Positions 1-12,215 of a stretch of DNA of 64,000 bases are shown here, piece after piece. The stretch spans positions 12,983,489 to 13,047,488 of the forward strand of contig NW_024881322.1 of assembly GCF_018691265.1 (NCBI RefSeq), written 5' to 3'. A program made the translations under genes and the position numbers. Source of the DNA: Tyto alba (Eukaryota; Chordata; Aves; Strigiformes; Tytonidae). Numbering within the stretch: the first letter of the stretch is position 1; each line of letters starts with the position of its first letter. The notes under the pieces were generated by a model that saw only the letters and a list, made by a program, of their open reading frames with translations, did no database searches and had not been told where the DNA came from.

Positions 1-1587
1 CACAGCTGCCACAGACTGAAGTGGCAGTGCCTGCTCAGGAGCTGTAAAATAACTGGACCAAAAGTGATGGTGATTAAGTCTACAAAGAAGATACAAAGTT
101 ACCATTGAGAGGCTTCTGTGAGCCATAGACAGATTTGACAATCTCTGAAGTAAACCCCAGTTCAGAGCCTGACACTTCAAATTTAAATTTCAGTGTCCTT
201 TTGCTTCTCCGATTTAACAGTACCTGTATGAAGGAAATGTCTATCTTCACCTTCAAGTAATGATGCAAATTCATGTCAGACATACACCAACAGAGAAGCA
301 GCTCACCGCAGGAGCGAGCAGCAGCATGTACCATACAGGCTCAATACTGATGAAAAAGCATCATCTCTCTCAGCTTGGCTTTCAGTCATTCCATCTAATT
401 GTTTTTTTAAATACGTTAGACAGAGGGTCAACTTTATTGCTGAAGAAAATGAGATGAAAGCTCAGTCAAAGTTATTTTAGTTATATGGAGAATCTGTGAA
501 CTTGAGATGTTGAAGAGAATTGTCAAGGAATGGTTTCTTCAGGTAGGAAGAAAAAATAAAAAGAGTATTTTAATTTTTATTACATTTTCTAAGGAAGATA
601 AAAATCATAGTAGATATGTCTTAATTATATTAATATTTTGTTCACCTCTGCGTAACTGGTGGGAACAATGTAGGTGCAAGATAATTTGGGTTGTAAGGAT
701 ATCAGGCATAGGAGATTTCTGATAAATGCCCATTAGAGTTTAGTGTGTTATAAAATCTAAAGGTATTGAAGTCATATTTAAAGTTTACATTCTAATGACA
801 TTGCTACATAAAAAAAAAAAATATAGCTGGCATCAGAAAAGTAACTAAGAAAAACATGTGAAGACATACTAAAAGATCCACACATTTACTCACTTCTGCT
901 TAATATAAACACTGCTTGTTAGTTTTGCAAACTAACACAACTATGTAAGAGTGAGGTGATTTCCTCTATGTGGCTTGTGTGTCATCAGTAAAAACAACTA
1001 GCATGTACATGGTCTCTTTGGGGGGATATATTACACAGAAAGAATAGATTGTGACTTCAGATTGAGTTTTCAAGAATTATATTTAGCATAGGAAATTATC
1101 AGTATTTCTATATATATCAAACAACATACAGCAACTTAGAAGTACATCTGTAAGGTCTGTAAGGATGGTGATACTTGTTTTCACAAGGGAATAATAATGA
1201 AAAGTTCTATACAAAAATTAAATATACTGCTATGTATAATATAAAAACCTTCACATTTTAAAGTAAAACTTTAATTTTTAAATTATTTTTTTCAGAATAC
1301 AGCTTAACTTCCTTAAAAAGATAAAAAGGTTTCTCACCAACTCTCAGTCCACAAACCTTTCATAACTTATTTACGTCTAAATGGGATCAATTGAAATAAT
1401 GCCAGTATCTTCCCCTTATTTGTTATTTAACAATCTGATCTTTGGACACTGTTCAGAGCACTCTAGGGCTCAAAAATTTACTGTATAAAAGTGGATCCAT
1501 AGCAATTAAAAAAAAAAAAAATCTTCCTACGAGCACATTCTAAACATAAAACACAATATTCTAGTGCTTACCTTATTCCTAAAAGAC

Positions 1588-1621
<34 letters not shown>

Positions 1622-4600
1622 AAAAACAAACCAAAACCACCAAACAACAACCAAAACAGTAAAAATAAAAATCTAGTAAGTGGGGAGCATTCTGTTTTCA
1701 ATTGCTTGGTAAATTAATAAATCTGTGTTAAAACAGATGTTTTCTACTAAAGATTGCATTTACTTGGAAATTTAGATTTCTGGGAAAACACTGGAATACA
1801 AATTTTTCAGTTAGGCCTACCCACAGCTATTCAACATACAGCCTAACCCTTTCCCTGCTGAGGCTGCAGTGGATGTGAACCAGAACTCATGCAATTCTAT
1901 TGCTGAAGCGCACCAAAAGATTTGTGGGTGCTAATCTCCATTAAAATACATTCTGTATGCATAATTCCTACTGTGTCCTACAGATTTTTGCACTATTAAA
2001 CATATATGAGATAAAGGGAAAAACTAAATCTCATTGATTCTGCAGTTACCCAGAACTATCAGAAACCTTCTAGTCTATAATTAACTCCCTAAAAGAACAG
2101 CTGTGAAATGTGCATATCCCCACAACAAACAGCCAGGAATTTTGAATGCTTGTTTTTTTCCACTACTTGGTAAATGCCATATGTATGCAAAAACCTTACA
2201 GAGGAAGCCTGGTAATAGTCTCTCAGTACTCCAATGAATACTACAAAAGATTTAAACACAGAATTTCATGATTATGTTCAGCATACAGTCTGCATACATG
2301 CTGGCTTATAACAATTTAAAATATTCTCTTTAAAGTCTTAAATTGTTTCCCATAATTTACATTTAAGTCGTGCAACCCTTCTTATTGCTTTGAATGTAAC
2401 TGAAAATCAACATACTTTGAATAATGACAAATGCTTCAACAGAGCCAGTACTGAATCACTTTCAAGATCTTTTGAGTGTGCCACAGGATTACTCATTCTT
2501 TTGCTCTATCTATTTAGTTTTCTAGTAACTAAAAATATATTTTACTAGTCTGGAAACTGAATTATAAACCACCTAGTTTCTGTTTATGCAACTTTTACGT
2601 TTAACTTACAGTAGAAACTGTCCGATTGCTATAGTTCCCCAGATCTTTTATTGTGTAGATATATTAAGGGGAGGGGGGGAGGTAGGTAAGAGAGAGAAGA
2701 ATAGGAAGGATACAGAAGGGAAAATACATTGAATGACCTCAGGTATTACATTACAGTATAATCCTACATGTGTGCCATCATTATTACATTCTTAACCAGA
2801 AGCTGCAATAATCATGAAACAAAAGCTTCATGGGCAGATTAGAAATACTAAAGAGAAGGACAAAGAAGATATTAAAAACTGCACAAATAGAAAATATTAC
2901 ACAGGAAAACACCTTTTTCTCTCATTTAAGTTGTTTCAGTGACAAAATGTCTTTAAAAATGTAAACCAATTACTGCAGGTAGTTGACCTTGTTGAAAGTG
3001 TTCCATATCCATACAACTGACTTACAGAGTCGTCCTAGATATACTTTCCTGGGTGACCATTGCTCTACAAAGAACTAAGACTCCACCCATGGAATGCCTC
3101 CACTGAGCAAAACAGTTTGAGAGACAGATTTCCAGAGAAAAGAGAAAGGAGAGAGTAAATCAGCAGGTTCAATTACAAGAAATCTATACTAACCTATCAT
3201 ATAAAAAGACAACAGTGAAGAAAAAAATATATGCAAAGGCAGATCCAGGGATACTTCATTGATTCATTGCTTTATTTTTAGCAGAAACTCATTAACAGAG
3301 CAAGCAAGTTCAGTAAGAATTTGTTCAATGCAGATTCAAAAATAATTGTAAATTTTGTAACTGTAGCCATTTCACAGCAAAAGTTCAAACATAACTTTAA
3401 TTTTCTGGCTTCTAATTAAAGTTTTATAATGAAACTGTATATAACTTGACTGTTTAACTACTCATTAATGATGCTGAACTCAGAATTGCTACTGTGACAT
3501 CCTGTACCACTGCCTGTAGTAACTGCACTGTGCACGGCTTTTCAGTCAAGTAAACAATTGCTCTTTGAAGCCACAAAAATGCATGCCTGCTCTCAAGGAG
3601 ACACGCAGTTTGCTGCATCATTAAAGAAAAATGCGCAGCCTATGATATCAAAAGACTAAACACGTATGCAAATACCAACACTTCATTGGAGAAAAATGTA
3701 CAAATGATTGAAAACATTTTTCCCCTTTATATAGCAATATATTAACAGAGAATCATCCCACACAGACCTGGGACATCCCACATTTCAGATTTCACACAAA
3801 CCCTCCACTCAAGAGGGAATGAGAGACTTCTCCCCCCAGCTAGACCAAACCAAAATGATCTGACATGTTTTTAATGAACTCTCCACAAAGCCTAGAAAAT
3901 CAGCAGGTGAATCATTCCATAAGAATAAACTTAAAATAAAAATGTAGTTTTTAAGCCAGTACTTTTTTTTTTTTTTGGTCTTTCCTACTGACGTTCCATG
4001 AGAAACTTTCTGCTTCATCTCCCTGTGGTGAGATCATCTATTACCACAGAAATTAATGTGATGTTAAAAATAAGCATGACAAGGCTATGCTGTATGATCA
4101 ATTTAGGAAAGAGATTGAGACAGTATAGGGTTTCTCAGACAGATATCAAATACTATTGAAACACAAGGAAGTTGTTTTATGTCCACTGTAATAGGTTTAA
4201 TTCACTTGCATGTCCCTTTATTTTTACTTTATGCACATCCACTTGAGCATATGTTAGTAAGACAACGCTTGACCTCTGCCAAATGCTCTGGTGAATGTTC
4301 TTGAGTCCTACTACTATGCTTGCCATTTTAACACTGCTTTTTCATTCCCAGGTGATTTCTAGCATGTGACATGCCATCTCCTCTAGATCTCTGATCATCT
4401 CTAGGTTCTCACAGACACCCTGCACTTACTGACAGAGGTGTAATGCAAATGACTACAGATCTGATCCCATGTCTACTTCACAGCAGTCTCATCCATACTT
4501 TCATGAACGTTAGTTGGCCCTCTGTGTATAAATTTGAATATATTTAATGGTATAGCCATTTCTGTATGCTATCCTTAGGGATTCTGATGCTTGCTTGTAT

Positions 4601-4680
4601 TTAAATTTTGATAGTACTGAAGTTCGGTCGAGTTTGGGTCAGTGTAAGATAAGGTGTTAAATGCCTACAAAGGATTTTTA
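1..4680. other. AT-rich flank upstream of the promoter, no gene recognised
   Basis: Only short random open frames on either strand. Contains an A-rich tract (1595-1671), a purine-rich stretch (about 2667-2720) and a T run (about 3963-3976). In mammals the next gene on this side is GOLGA4, transcribed away from LRRFIP2; I found no GOLGA4 coding exon here, though the region could be an intron of a divergent gene. Confidence 0.6.
1595..1671 (+). repeat. A-rich low-complexity tract
   Basis: A run of about 19 followed by A/C-rich sequence in the upstream flank. Confidence 0.85.
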
Positions 4681-4735
4681 TATCCTGGCACTCACCCACG
4701 CCGACCTTTTGAAACACTCGCGCGGCGTGCCCCGT

Positions 4736-4748
4736 GAAGATGGTGGGA
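4736..4748 (+). promoter_or_regulatory. Possible YY1-type element at the left edge of the CpG island
   Basis: GAAGATGGTGGGA resembles the AAGATGGCGGC start-site-associated YY1 element, with one change in the core flank. It lies close to a minus-strand splice-donor-like GGGTGAGTG (4697 down to 4689), which would fit a divergent transcript starting here. Weak motif evidence. Confidence 0.3.
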
Positions 4749-4816
4749 GCAGGACGCCCGGCTCGGCGGCGGCCGAAACGGCCTCACGAGGCTCTGGGTG
4801 AGCCGTTCCCTGCGGC

Positions 4817-4833
4817 GGGGGGGGGGGGGGGGG
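4817..4833 (+). repeat. Poly-G run (G17)
   Basis: Seventeen consecutive G in the CpG island. It could form a G-quadruplex, and its exact length is liable to sequencing or assembly error. Confidence 0.9.
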
Positions 4834-4943
4834 TCACCGCTCCCTAAAAACGAAACCCCGGCTAAAACCCAGAAACAAACCCCAAGGAGAAGGCGGCAGA
4901 CCTACCTCTCCCCGCCACAGCAGAGTCAGCCCGGTAGTAAATT

Positions 4944-4956
4944 GGGGGGGGGGGGG
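4944..4956 (+). repeat. Poly-G run (G13)
   Basis: Thirteen consecutive G, about 110 bp after the G17 run, in the same promoter region. Confidence 0.9.
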
Positions 4957-5167
4957 AGGGCGCGACGCGGAAAGCTGGGCGCGACCCCCCCTCTCCCTTC
5001 GCTGCCTGCTGAGGAAAAGAGAAACGGGGAGAGAAGTGCGCCGCTCCAGCCGAGCGCGTAACGGCAGCGACCGGCTGCTGCCGCGCCTGCCCTGAGCTGC
5101 GAGGTCGCCTCAAAAGAAGGGCGGGCGCCCGCCCCACGGGAGCGGCGGCCGGGACACCGCCAGCCGA

Positions 5168-5192
5168 ACGGAGCGGGGCGGGGCGGGGCAAG
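5168..5192. promoter_or_regulatory. Tandem GC boxes (Sp/KLF-type)
   Basis: Overlapping GGGGCGGGG motifs repeated three times within the CpG island. Sp1/KLF binding is the standard reading; no other support is visible. Confidence 0.6.
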
Positions 5193-5334
5193 GCAGCCAC
5201 CGGCGGGCCCCCGGCAGCGGATCGGAGCGAGGCAGCCGCCGGAGGGACCCTGGGACGGGAGCGAAGAGGAGCTGAGGGGAGCGGGTACCCCGCCTGCCGC
5301 CGCCACCGCCCCCTCAGCCGCGCCCGCCCGCCCC

Positions 5335-5344
5335 GCGCATGCGC
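5335..5344. promoter_or_regulatory. NRF1 site, perfect palindrome
   Basis: GCGCATGCGC, the core NRF1 consensus, in the middle of the CpG island. NRF1 sites cluster near the start sites of CpG-island promoters. Binding is inferred from the motif only. Confidence 0.75.
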
Positions 5345-5379
5345 GCCCACCTCCCGCTCGTGCCGTTCCTCAGGGGGCG

Positions 5380-5389
5380 GCGCATGCGC
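5380..5389. promoter_or_regulatory. Second NRF1 site, perfect palindrome
   Basis: A second GCGCATGCGC, 45 bp downstream of the first, followed by A, which gives the full 11-base consensus. Two exact copies this close are unlikely by chance even in GC-rich DNA. Confidence 0.78.
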
Positions 5390-5628
5390 AGTCCGCGCCA
5401 GCCGGCCTGCGTGAGGGGCTGGGGCGGCGGGCGTGGGGGTGCGTGTGTGCGGTGCTTGCCAGCCGCCTTCCTCCTCACCGCCGGCCCCTTCCCTTCCTTC
5501 CCTTCCTCCCGCCGCAGCGGCCCTGCGGGTGGTTTGAAACCAAGCCGCTCTTTGCTACCCGCGGCGCTTGATGCGGCTGTAACCGCCCGGCATTGACGGG
5601 GAGGAGGCAAGAGCGTGGGGCGGGGAAG

Positions 5629-5660
5629 GGAGGAGGAGGAGGAGGAGAAGAAGAAGAAGG
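5629..5660 (+). repeat. (GGA)n/(GAA)n purine microsatellite
   Basis: Uninterrupted GGA triplets passing into GAA triplets inside the CpG island, upstream of the presumed first-exon donor. It may be transcribed in the 5' UTR. Confidence 0.85.
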
Positions 5661-5819
5661 GAGGGCGGCCTGGAGCGGCTCGGCTCGTCTTTGCCTGGAG
5701 CTCCGGTTCTTGCGGCCCCTCACGGGGAAGGGGCGGGAGCGTGGAGAGTGGGGGATAAAGGGTAGCAGCCGCCTCGCCGCGGCTCCCGGGCCCGGCGGGT
5801 ACCCGCGCTCACCGTGAGG

Positions 5820-5998
5820 CGGCTTCTGCTCTGCTGTTCCTTGGACCCTGGGCGTGGGGAGCGAGGGAAGGAAGGAGCCCGAGGCGATTCCGGGACCCAC
5901 GAGCCCCTCGCTCCCGTGGAAGCGGGGAGGAGGGGAGTGTGAAAGAAATCCCTCCTCCTCGTTAAGGCGTTGGGGTGCCGCAGCAGGCTGGCCCGCAG
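5820..5998 (+). other. LRRFIP2: Probable non-coding exon 1 of LRRFIP2 (start not determined)
   Basis: GCCCGCAG followed by GTAAGG is an almost ideal splice donor at 5998/5999, the best one in the CpG island. Splicing to the acceptor before 15726 gives a 5' UTR that leads straight into the ATG exon. The left border here is nominal, because the start site cannot be read from sequence. A weaker donor (ACC|GTGAGG) near 5813 is an alternative. Confidence 0.5.
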
Positions 5999-6315
5999 GT
6001 AAGGCGGCTCGGGGCCCGGGCAGCGGGAGGGGGAGGGCGGGTGTCATACCCATAGAAACCCGGACGGGGCGGGGAAGCAGGGTGGGAACCCGGTTCTTCG
6101 GGTTTAGAGCAGCGGGGAGGGCTCGGCGGCTCAGCCGGGACCGAGGGAGGTGAACAGAAGGAGAAACCATCCCGGCAGCGGTATGTGGGCCGCTGTCCGA
6201 GCCGGGGCCGGGCCAGCCCTTTCGATCCCTCGCCCCCAGGCCTGCGGGAAGGTGCGGGTCACGCCTCGGTACTGAGTGGAAACGGCGGACTGAGGGGGAG
6301 GAGGAAGAAGAGAGG

Positions 6316-6338
6316 GAGAGAGAGAGAGAGAGAGAGAG
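6316..6338 (+). repeat. (GA)n microsatellite
   Basis: Pure GA dinucleotide run in a longer purine-rich stretch near the downstream edge of the CpG island. GAGA tracts are common in open promoters; a role here is not shown. Confidence 0.9.
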
Positions 6339-9300
6339 GAAGGCAGATGTCCTGAAATCACAGCTGTGTGTATTTTGGTGCCTTTCTCGCTCGCACTTCC
6401 TCGAAGCACGTTACCACAGCTTTCACCGCTCCCCGGCGCGGGAGGGCATGCCCCCTCGGTAGAGAGTTATGGTTGCGTTCAGTCAGGCTTTATTTATTTT
6501 GGAGCGCGTCTTTTTATTTATCGATTTTTTACTATGCCCTGCTGCTATAATTGCAAAGAGACTGTCAGTGATGATAAGGGAGATGGGCACATTCATGAGT
6601 TTGGAAGGAGCTCGAAAACTGCTTAGGGCTGCGATCTACTCTGTCTGTTCTAAGTGATTTTCAGTCTGAATCTTGGCATGCTACTTTGAAGGGCAGTGTT
6701 GTGTATTTCACTGATAATAAAAACGGTTTGTAGCTGAAGCAGTACTACACTGAATTTGTATGATGTTACTCAGCGACTCCCTCTTTTTAGAGAGACAGAG
6801 ATTTTTGGTTTCAAATGAGGAAGGTCTAGGATCAGTTTTGTCCCTTTAAAGTATCAGTATTAGCATCGAACATCTTTGGAGATATGTGGAGTTTTTTGTT
6901 ACAAATGTCCTGTAAGATTAAATCGACGCTTGCCTGATGAGTTCTTTAAACATTCATTGTGTCTTGACTGTAAAGTGAGGTAATTAAACGTATTGGGGCC
7001 CAGAAACAGTTATCATCTTAATATACATCTGCTTCCTTGATTAATGTAATTGCTTAGCGATGATGTAAGAACAGATGAAAGGCAATCTAGCAGTACAGAA
7101 TAGTTTGATGTGCATGACATGCTTTTTCCATTGTTTTGTGTGACTTGGGTTTGGAGATGTTTACCTTACAATGTGAAGTCAGTCTTACCTGAACTGAACT
7201 CCTGGCCGTAGCTGAGGCCTTACTTATGAATAGAAGACCGTTGTGTGAGATGTGTCAAGTCTAAGCTTGTTGCACTTCGTGTGAACTGACTCCAAAGGAC
7301 CTTATTTTTTTTTAATGACTTTTCTTGTCTCAGAGGATGGCATAGTACTTGTAACACACACAAACTTTTAGAAAGTGCTGGTCTCCAAGTAGTGGAGATC
7401 TGTAGAATATGTTAAAGTCTAGTCTTTTGCATAGTGCCCAATTGTCATGTGCCTATACCCGTAAAACCTAGATTGGTATCATATGTAATTGAATACCTCT
7501 GGTATATAGTGCCAGCAGAGGATTAGAAACCAATATCAGATTTGGTACTGTGTTGTTGTTTGTGCTTGATCCTGATGTGAAGGTGTGTGGTGATAGTTAT
7601 GGGTCAGTACAGTTCAGTAGTGCTACAAAAAAATTATTAGAGATGCTTTCTGAGAACATAATCCAAATCTATTTTCTCGAATATCTGGAAGCTAGGTAAC
7701 ACATAAAGGTATGCAGTGGGCAGTTTGTGTTAATACATGTCCTTGAAAATATTTTATATAAATAGTGCTGTCAGCTTGTGAAGATGATAAAGTTTGGGGT
7801 TTTTTTGTGTGTTAGGCATGCAGAGTTAGAGCTGCTGCAGGGGAAGAGGTACCTCCCGAAGGGCCAGGTGGGAACAAGCGTTTCTAAGCCTACCAGCCTG
7901 CTCCCGCAGCAGAGGGTTAGTCGGCAGGAGCGATGTCAGCTGATGGAAGAAACAGCAGGTGGAGAAAGCTCTAAGGGGTACCCAGGAGAATTTGTCTTGC
8001 TTGCTTCAGTAGCCTTTCTTCATTGTACTGTAACTGTAGCAGTAGTAGAAAAGAGTGTAGGAGTGTATTAAATTGGTAATGGAAAAATATCTTAAATAGT
8101 TGCAGCTCGTTAGTGAACGTGGGTTGTTACCATGGGGCTCTCTGTTTGTTTCATTAAAAAAATGGAGCCTCAATATAGTAGCAGTGTTTTGTTTTTGTTT
8201 TGTTTTTTTTTTTTTTTTTTAATGAGTAATGAATCATTCTTTCACAAAATGATAGAAAAGATACTCATTTTGAAAAAGCTGACAGTGTAAAAATGATGGT
8301 TGTTCCTTTTTAGAATAAACATTCATGGAAGATTCTTGTGGCTTTATTTTTTTTATTACGCATTCTCATAATTTTTCATGGTGCTCATTATAGTCTTGTC
8401 ATTTCCTCATATTTTAAAATCACATTTGATTTCTTATTTTGTTCCTGGATCTTCAGCACTTATGGTAGCACTGATTGTAGAAAAGTCCAACTGTGTTACA
8501 CTGCTTCTCTGAAACCTGTATAAACTTCATATTGTGGGCTGAGAGATCCTCTGATGAGCCACTGTTGTAAGAGCTTTGCAGATACTTCTTGTCACTGATG
8601 ATAATATCATGTATGTCATGTTTTATTTCATGGAGTGATGGTATCTCCCAGTGCAGCTGTTAGCACCTGACTGGCAGAGAACTCATACTTCCTAAAATAA
8701 GTGTCATTGCTTGAAGTTGCATCACTGCCTGATGTCTTGGAGTTTTGGTAATCTGTGAAGACTGAGGAAAGTCACCAAAGATAGCTTGGTGGGTCTGGAG
8801 GTGACTGGTAGTTCTGCAGGGCTGTGGGATACGTTGGTACAGTTGCTGTCTTGCATTGCTTTAAGTTTACCACCAGTAACTAGGCATGGTTACATTTTAT
8901 GGCTCCATCAAGCAGCGCTTGCAGACTGCATAATGGCTTTTTGATTGTCTTAACTGGTGCCCTTCTGTTCATGGGTAGCTTCATAACGCCAACAAACTGG
9001 GGGATTTTAACCCCCTCTAAGGAATTGTCATTCAGTTCCTAAACACCATGAACTCAAGAAGTTGTATTTCTCAGCTTTTAAAATGGCAAATAAACTGCAA
9101 ATATGCTGCGTTAGAGGGAGATTGTGCAGTTGTCAGTTTATACTGGATTAACTGCCAACTATCCAGAGTAACTTTTCTCCTGAAGAAGGTGACACAAGCT
9201 TCCTCCCTCAGAGCAGAAACTTTGTGCCAATGGTTTCTGAAGTGGGCCATGATGAGAGATGAACAGTTCTTTTTTAAATGGAAACACTGCACATGAATTG

Positions 9301-12044
9301 GAATAACTTTGTCTCCATCATAGTGGTAAGCACTGTAATCTCTGGCAGACAGTAATTACATGATTTTCTCAGTCTTTGCTTTTTCCTTTTAATGTTAGGC
9401 TCTTTTACTCATATTAGCAGCTCTTTTTTGCAATAGCTCTACTTTCATTTAACCTTTTTCTGAACAAAGAAATTCTGAATGAAAATTCTAAAGGAGTCCT
9501 TAAAACTATTGCATTAAAAGCCTGTTTATTTCCCTCTCTCTCCACACACTCCTTTTTGGGTCATGGCCCCTCTATGATCATGCAGCTGCTTTTCCTTCTC
9601 AGGTGCTTTTGGGCCCATGGACAGACACATTAATCCTGTGTCTCCTTTTATTTGCTTTGATAAAGCTTAACTGAAAAAACTTAACTGAAGATTAAGCAAA
9701 TAAGACTGTGATTCCCAATGTGAATCCTTCTGTTCCTCCTCAGATACGAATGCTACTTTTGCTGGTTTGCAGTAATACTACCTTTGACTTGTTTGTAGCT
9801 CTGTGTTGCTAGAGCTGCAGTTTCATGAGGCAGTTTAAAATTGCTGGGTTGGGTTTTCCACTGTTCTTCTGAACACAATAACTTTTAGAACTTTAATTGT
9901 GGGTATGGTAGCTTCCATACCTTCACTCATCACCAGTATTCATTTGTTGGATTAAAAAGCAAGTGTTCAGTTAACTTAAGTATATCTAGATTCTTTAATT
10001 TAAACTCCGTTATCATTGCGTAGCATTCCTGCTTTTTAGATCTTTCTTTTTAGTTAGGTATTTGAAAAAGCTTTTGTTCTTTTTAATATATTTCACAAGT
10101 GTATTTTTTTAGTACATTTAACATTTGTGGAACTGTTAAAAATCAAAATGGGTTACTACTGTTTGTGCTTTATCATCAACCTGTGATTGTTTTGCTGGTG
10201 AGGAATGTTTCGGGTTTTTTCCTGCTTCTTACACTCATCCTCCTTATTTATTAATGTGTTTCTAGCATTACTTGTCCTAGTAACCTTCATTAAGATTTTT
10301 TTCTTGTAGGTTTTTAGACTGATGTCAGGAAATACCATCCTTCCTCTGTGTTAATGTTCCCCTCTTCCACTGGCTTCGTCGCCTTTTTGTTCTTATGAAA
10401 TCAGAGAGTTTAGCCACTAATTTAAATTGAATCAACTTGTAACTGATATTGATCACACAGACTATTACTACGTATTCTAGAAGATCTTTGGGTTTTGCTG
10501 AGAAAATGCTTAGTCCTGTGTCTTGTTAAGGCAGATAAAAATCTGTAGCAAACATAGGTATTTATCTACTCTAAAACGATGAAATTATGTTCAGATGATA
10601 TTTTATAATGAGCAATTTCACAGAAGTGTCTATCTATTGTATTGCATGTCAAAGATAATTTCCAGGAGCAGATAGGGCTATTGGAGTATTCTGTAGAGCC
10701 TCCTTTATGGTCCACTCGATTCAGATGTTTAAAGGTCTATAGCAGATAAAAACAATTTTGCACGTGGACAACTGAAACTGCAAGAAACTTTGCCTGGATG
10801 TTATGGACAAAAGGTGCAACTCCTTCCCAGGATTAAAATAATCAAAGATATAAACTGCTATGTTTCTGGTTTTGGACTTAAAATACAGGAGCTGCTGGCT
10901 TATATTCCATTATTAATTAGGAAACTATAAGGCTGGTTCTAACAGCCAGTGGTTCTAGAGCAGGGCTGTTCTTTCTGTTGTTGTATCAGAGATTATTTCT
11001 ACACAGGTAAATTTTCATTATCTTGTGGTCTTACTTGAAAGAGAAAAGGGAGAGTTTCAGTCTGTTTATTTATAGCCTGTTCACACTGTAGTATCTGAAT
11101 GCCTTGCGTGTATGTGATGCCAAATACACTGGCATAGACCCAGGCATCAGAACAGGTGGTGCCATTGAAGGTGATGAGTGATAGGGCCTTAAATTGTAGT
11201 GTAGCTTCTGTTTTACGTAAGATGGGCCACACTTTTTTTCTAGGAAGTGAAAAACAAACAAAGAGAACCTTTAGTCAGAAGGTAATAGGAAGAAGAGTAG
11301 ATAGCAAAGACTTGGGGAAGAGATAAAATTTATTTATGCCAGAAGTAAAGACGAGTGAGAGAGGGAACTTGAGGGAGATCCTCTGAGGTCTTCTGGTTTG
11401 TTTGGGGACTTCAGGCACTTCAGTTTTTTGGAATGAAATAAAACAGGATGTCACTTCATCAGTTGTGTAATATAGCGTGTAACCCAGCCTACAGTAAGAA
11501 ATAAACATGTAAATGGTGTGACTCAGGAATTCTGAACTGTAAATGCAGCAGATTATAATATACTATCCTTTTATTATCTTTTAGAGCTTATGAAGGCCAG
11601 TGTAACAAACTGTTCTTTCTGTGGTTATGTTTTGTTTTGAGGTTCTCTTTAGTTATTTTCTGTGAAAATTCTAATGTTAAAGCATATATTAAATTGCTCA
11701 TAACATGCAGCAAAATAATTATTACAGTAATCAGCAAGTTTTGTAAGTGAAGCACCTAAGAAATCTTCATGCATGCATGCGAAATATTTGGCACCTTGTA
11801 TTTTTCCGAGAAAATATCATCATGATACATTTAGTATTAGACTAATGAGTCTATTAGCAGTAGAACCAGATTTCTTTACTACTGAACTGTATAACGAGAC
11901 ATGAAATACTCTGACATAGATAAGATCAATTAACAGTTACATGGAATGGAAGAAATTGTGACAAGACCCTTGAAGAATATTAAAACATCTTAATAAAGAA
12001 AGCTGATGTTGAGTTTTAGTTTCAAAGCTATCAGCAATAATAAC

Positions 12045-12215
12045 TACAGAATCATATAATCTTTTATTATGGAAGGAACCTCTGGAGGTCACCCCTCGCC
12101 CAAAGTGTGGTCAATGAGAGCAGGTTTCTCAGAGCCTTGCCCAGTCAAGTTTTGAATATCTTAAGGCTGGACATTTCACAACCTCTCTAAGCCAACATTT
12201 AACAACTGTCTGTTC
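12045..12215 (-). mobile_element. CR1-like LINE 3' remnant (old, minus orientation)
   Basis: AGAATCATATAATC followed by GGAAGGAACCTCTGGAGGTCA, then a degraded version of the 'lead to ... CACAACCTCTCTAAGC' block is the reverse complement of the CR1 3' end. Much diverged. A weaker CR1-like block with similar orientation may lie at about 12720-12800. Confidence 0.7.

Larger units (their letters stand above)
4690..6480. promoter_or_regulatory. CpG island promoter of LRRFIP2
   Basis: An abrupt switch from AT-rich DNA to very GC- and CpG-rich DNA, the only large one in the window. It holds repeated GC boxes (GGGGCGGGGCGGGG near 5174-5190), two NRF1 palindromes, G runs and purine microsatellites, and no obvious TATA box. 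This is the usual architecture of a broad housekeeping promoter. It lies directly upstream of the probable non-coding first exon of LRRFIP2, with the ATG exon about 9.7 kb further on. Long open frames on both strands here are by-products of GC richness. Confidence 0.88.

Noticed and set aside
4862..6409. Long open frames on both strands in the CpG island (up to 231 codons)
   Set aside because: Pro/Arg/Ala/Gly-rich translations with no domain, overlapping in several frames; expected where stop codons are rare because of GC content.
9048..9296. Overlapping sense (82 codons) and antisense (73 codons) open frames in intron 1
   Set aside because: No recognisable protein family, no splice sites in agreement and no codon-use signal; likely chance.
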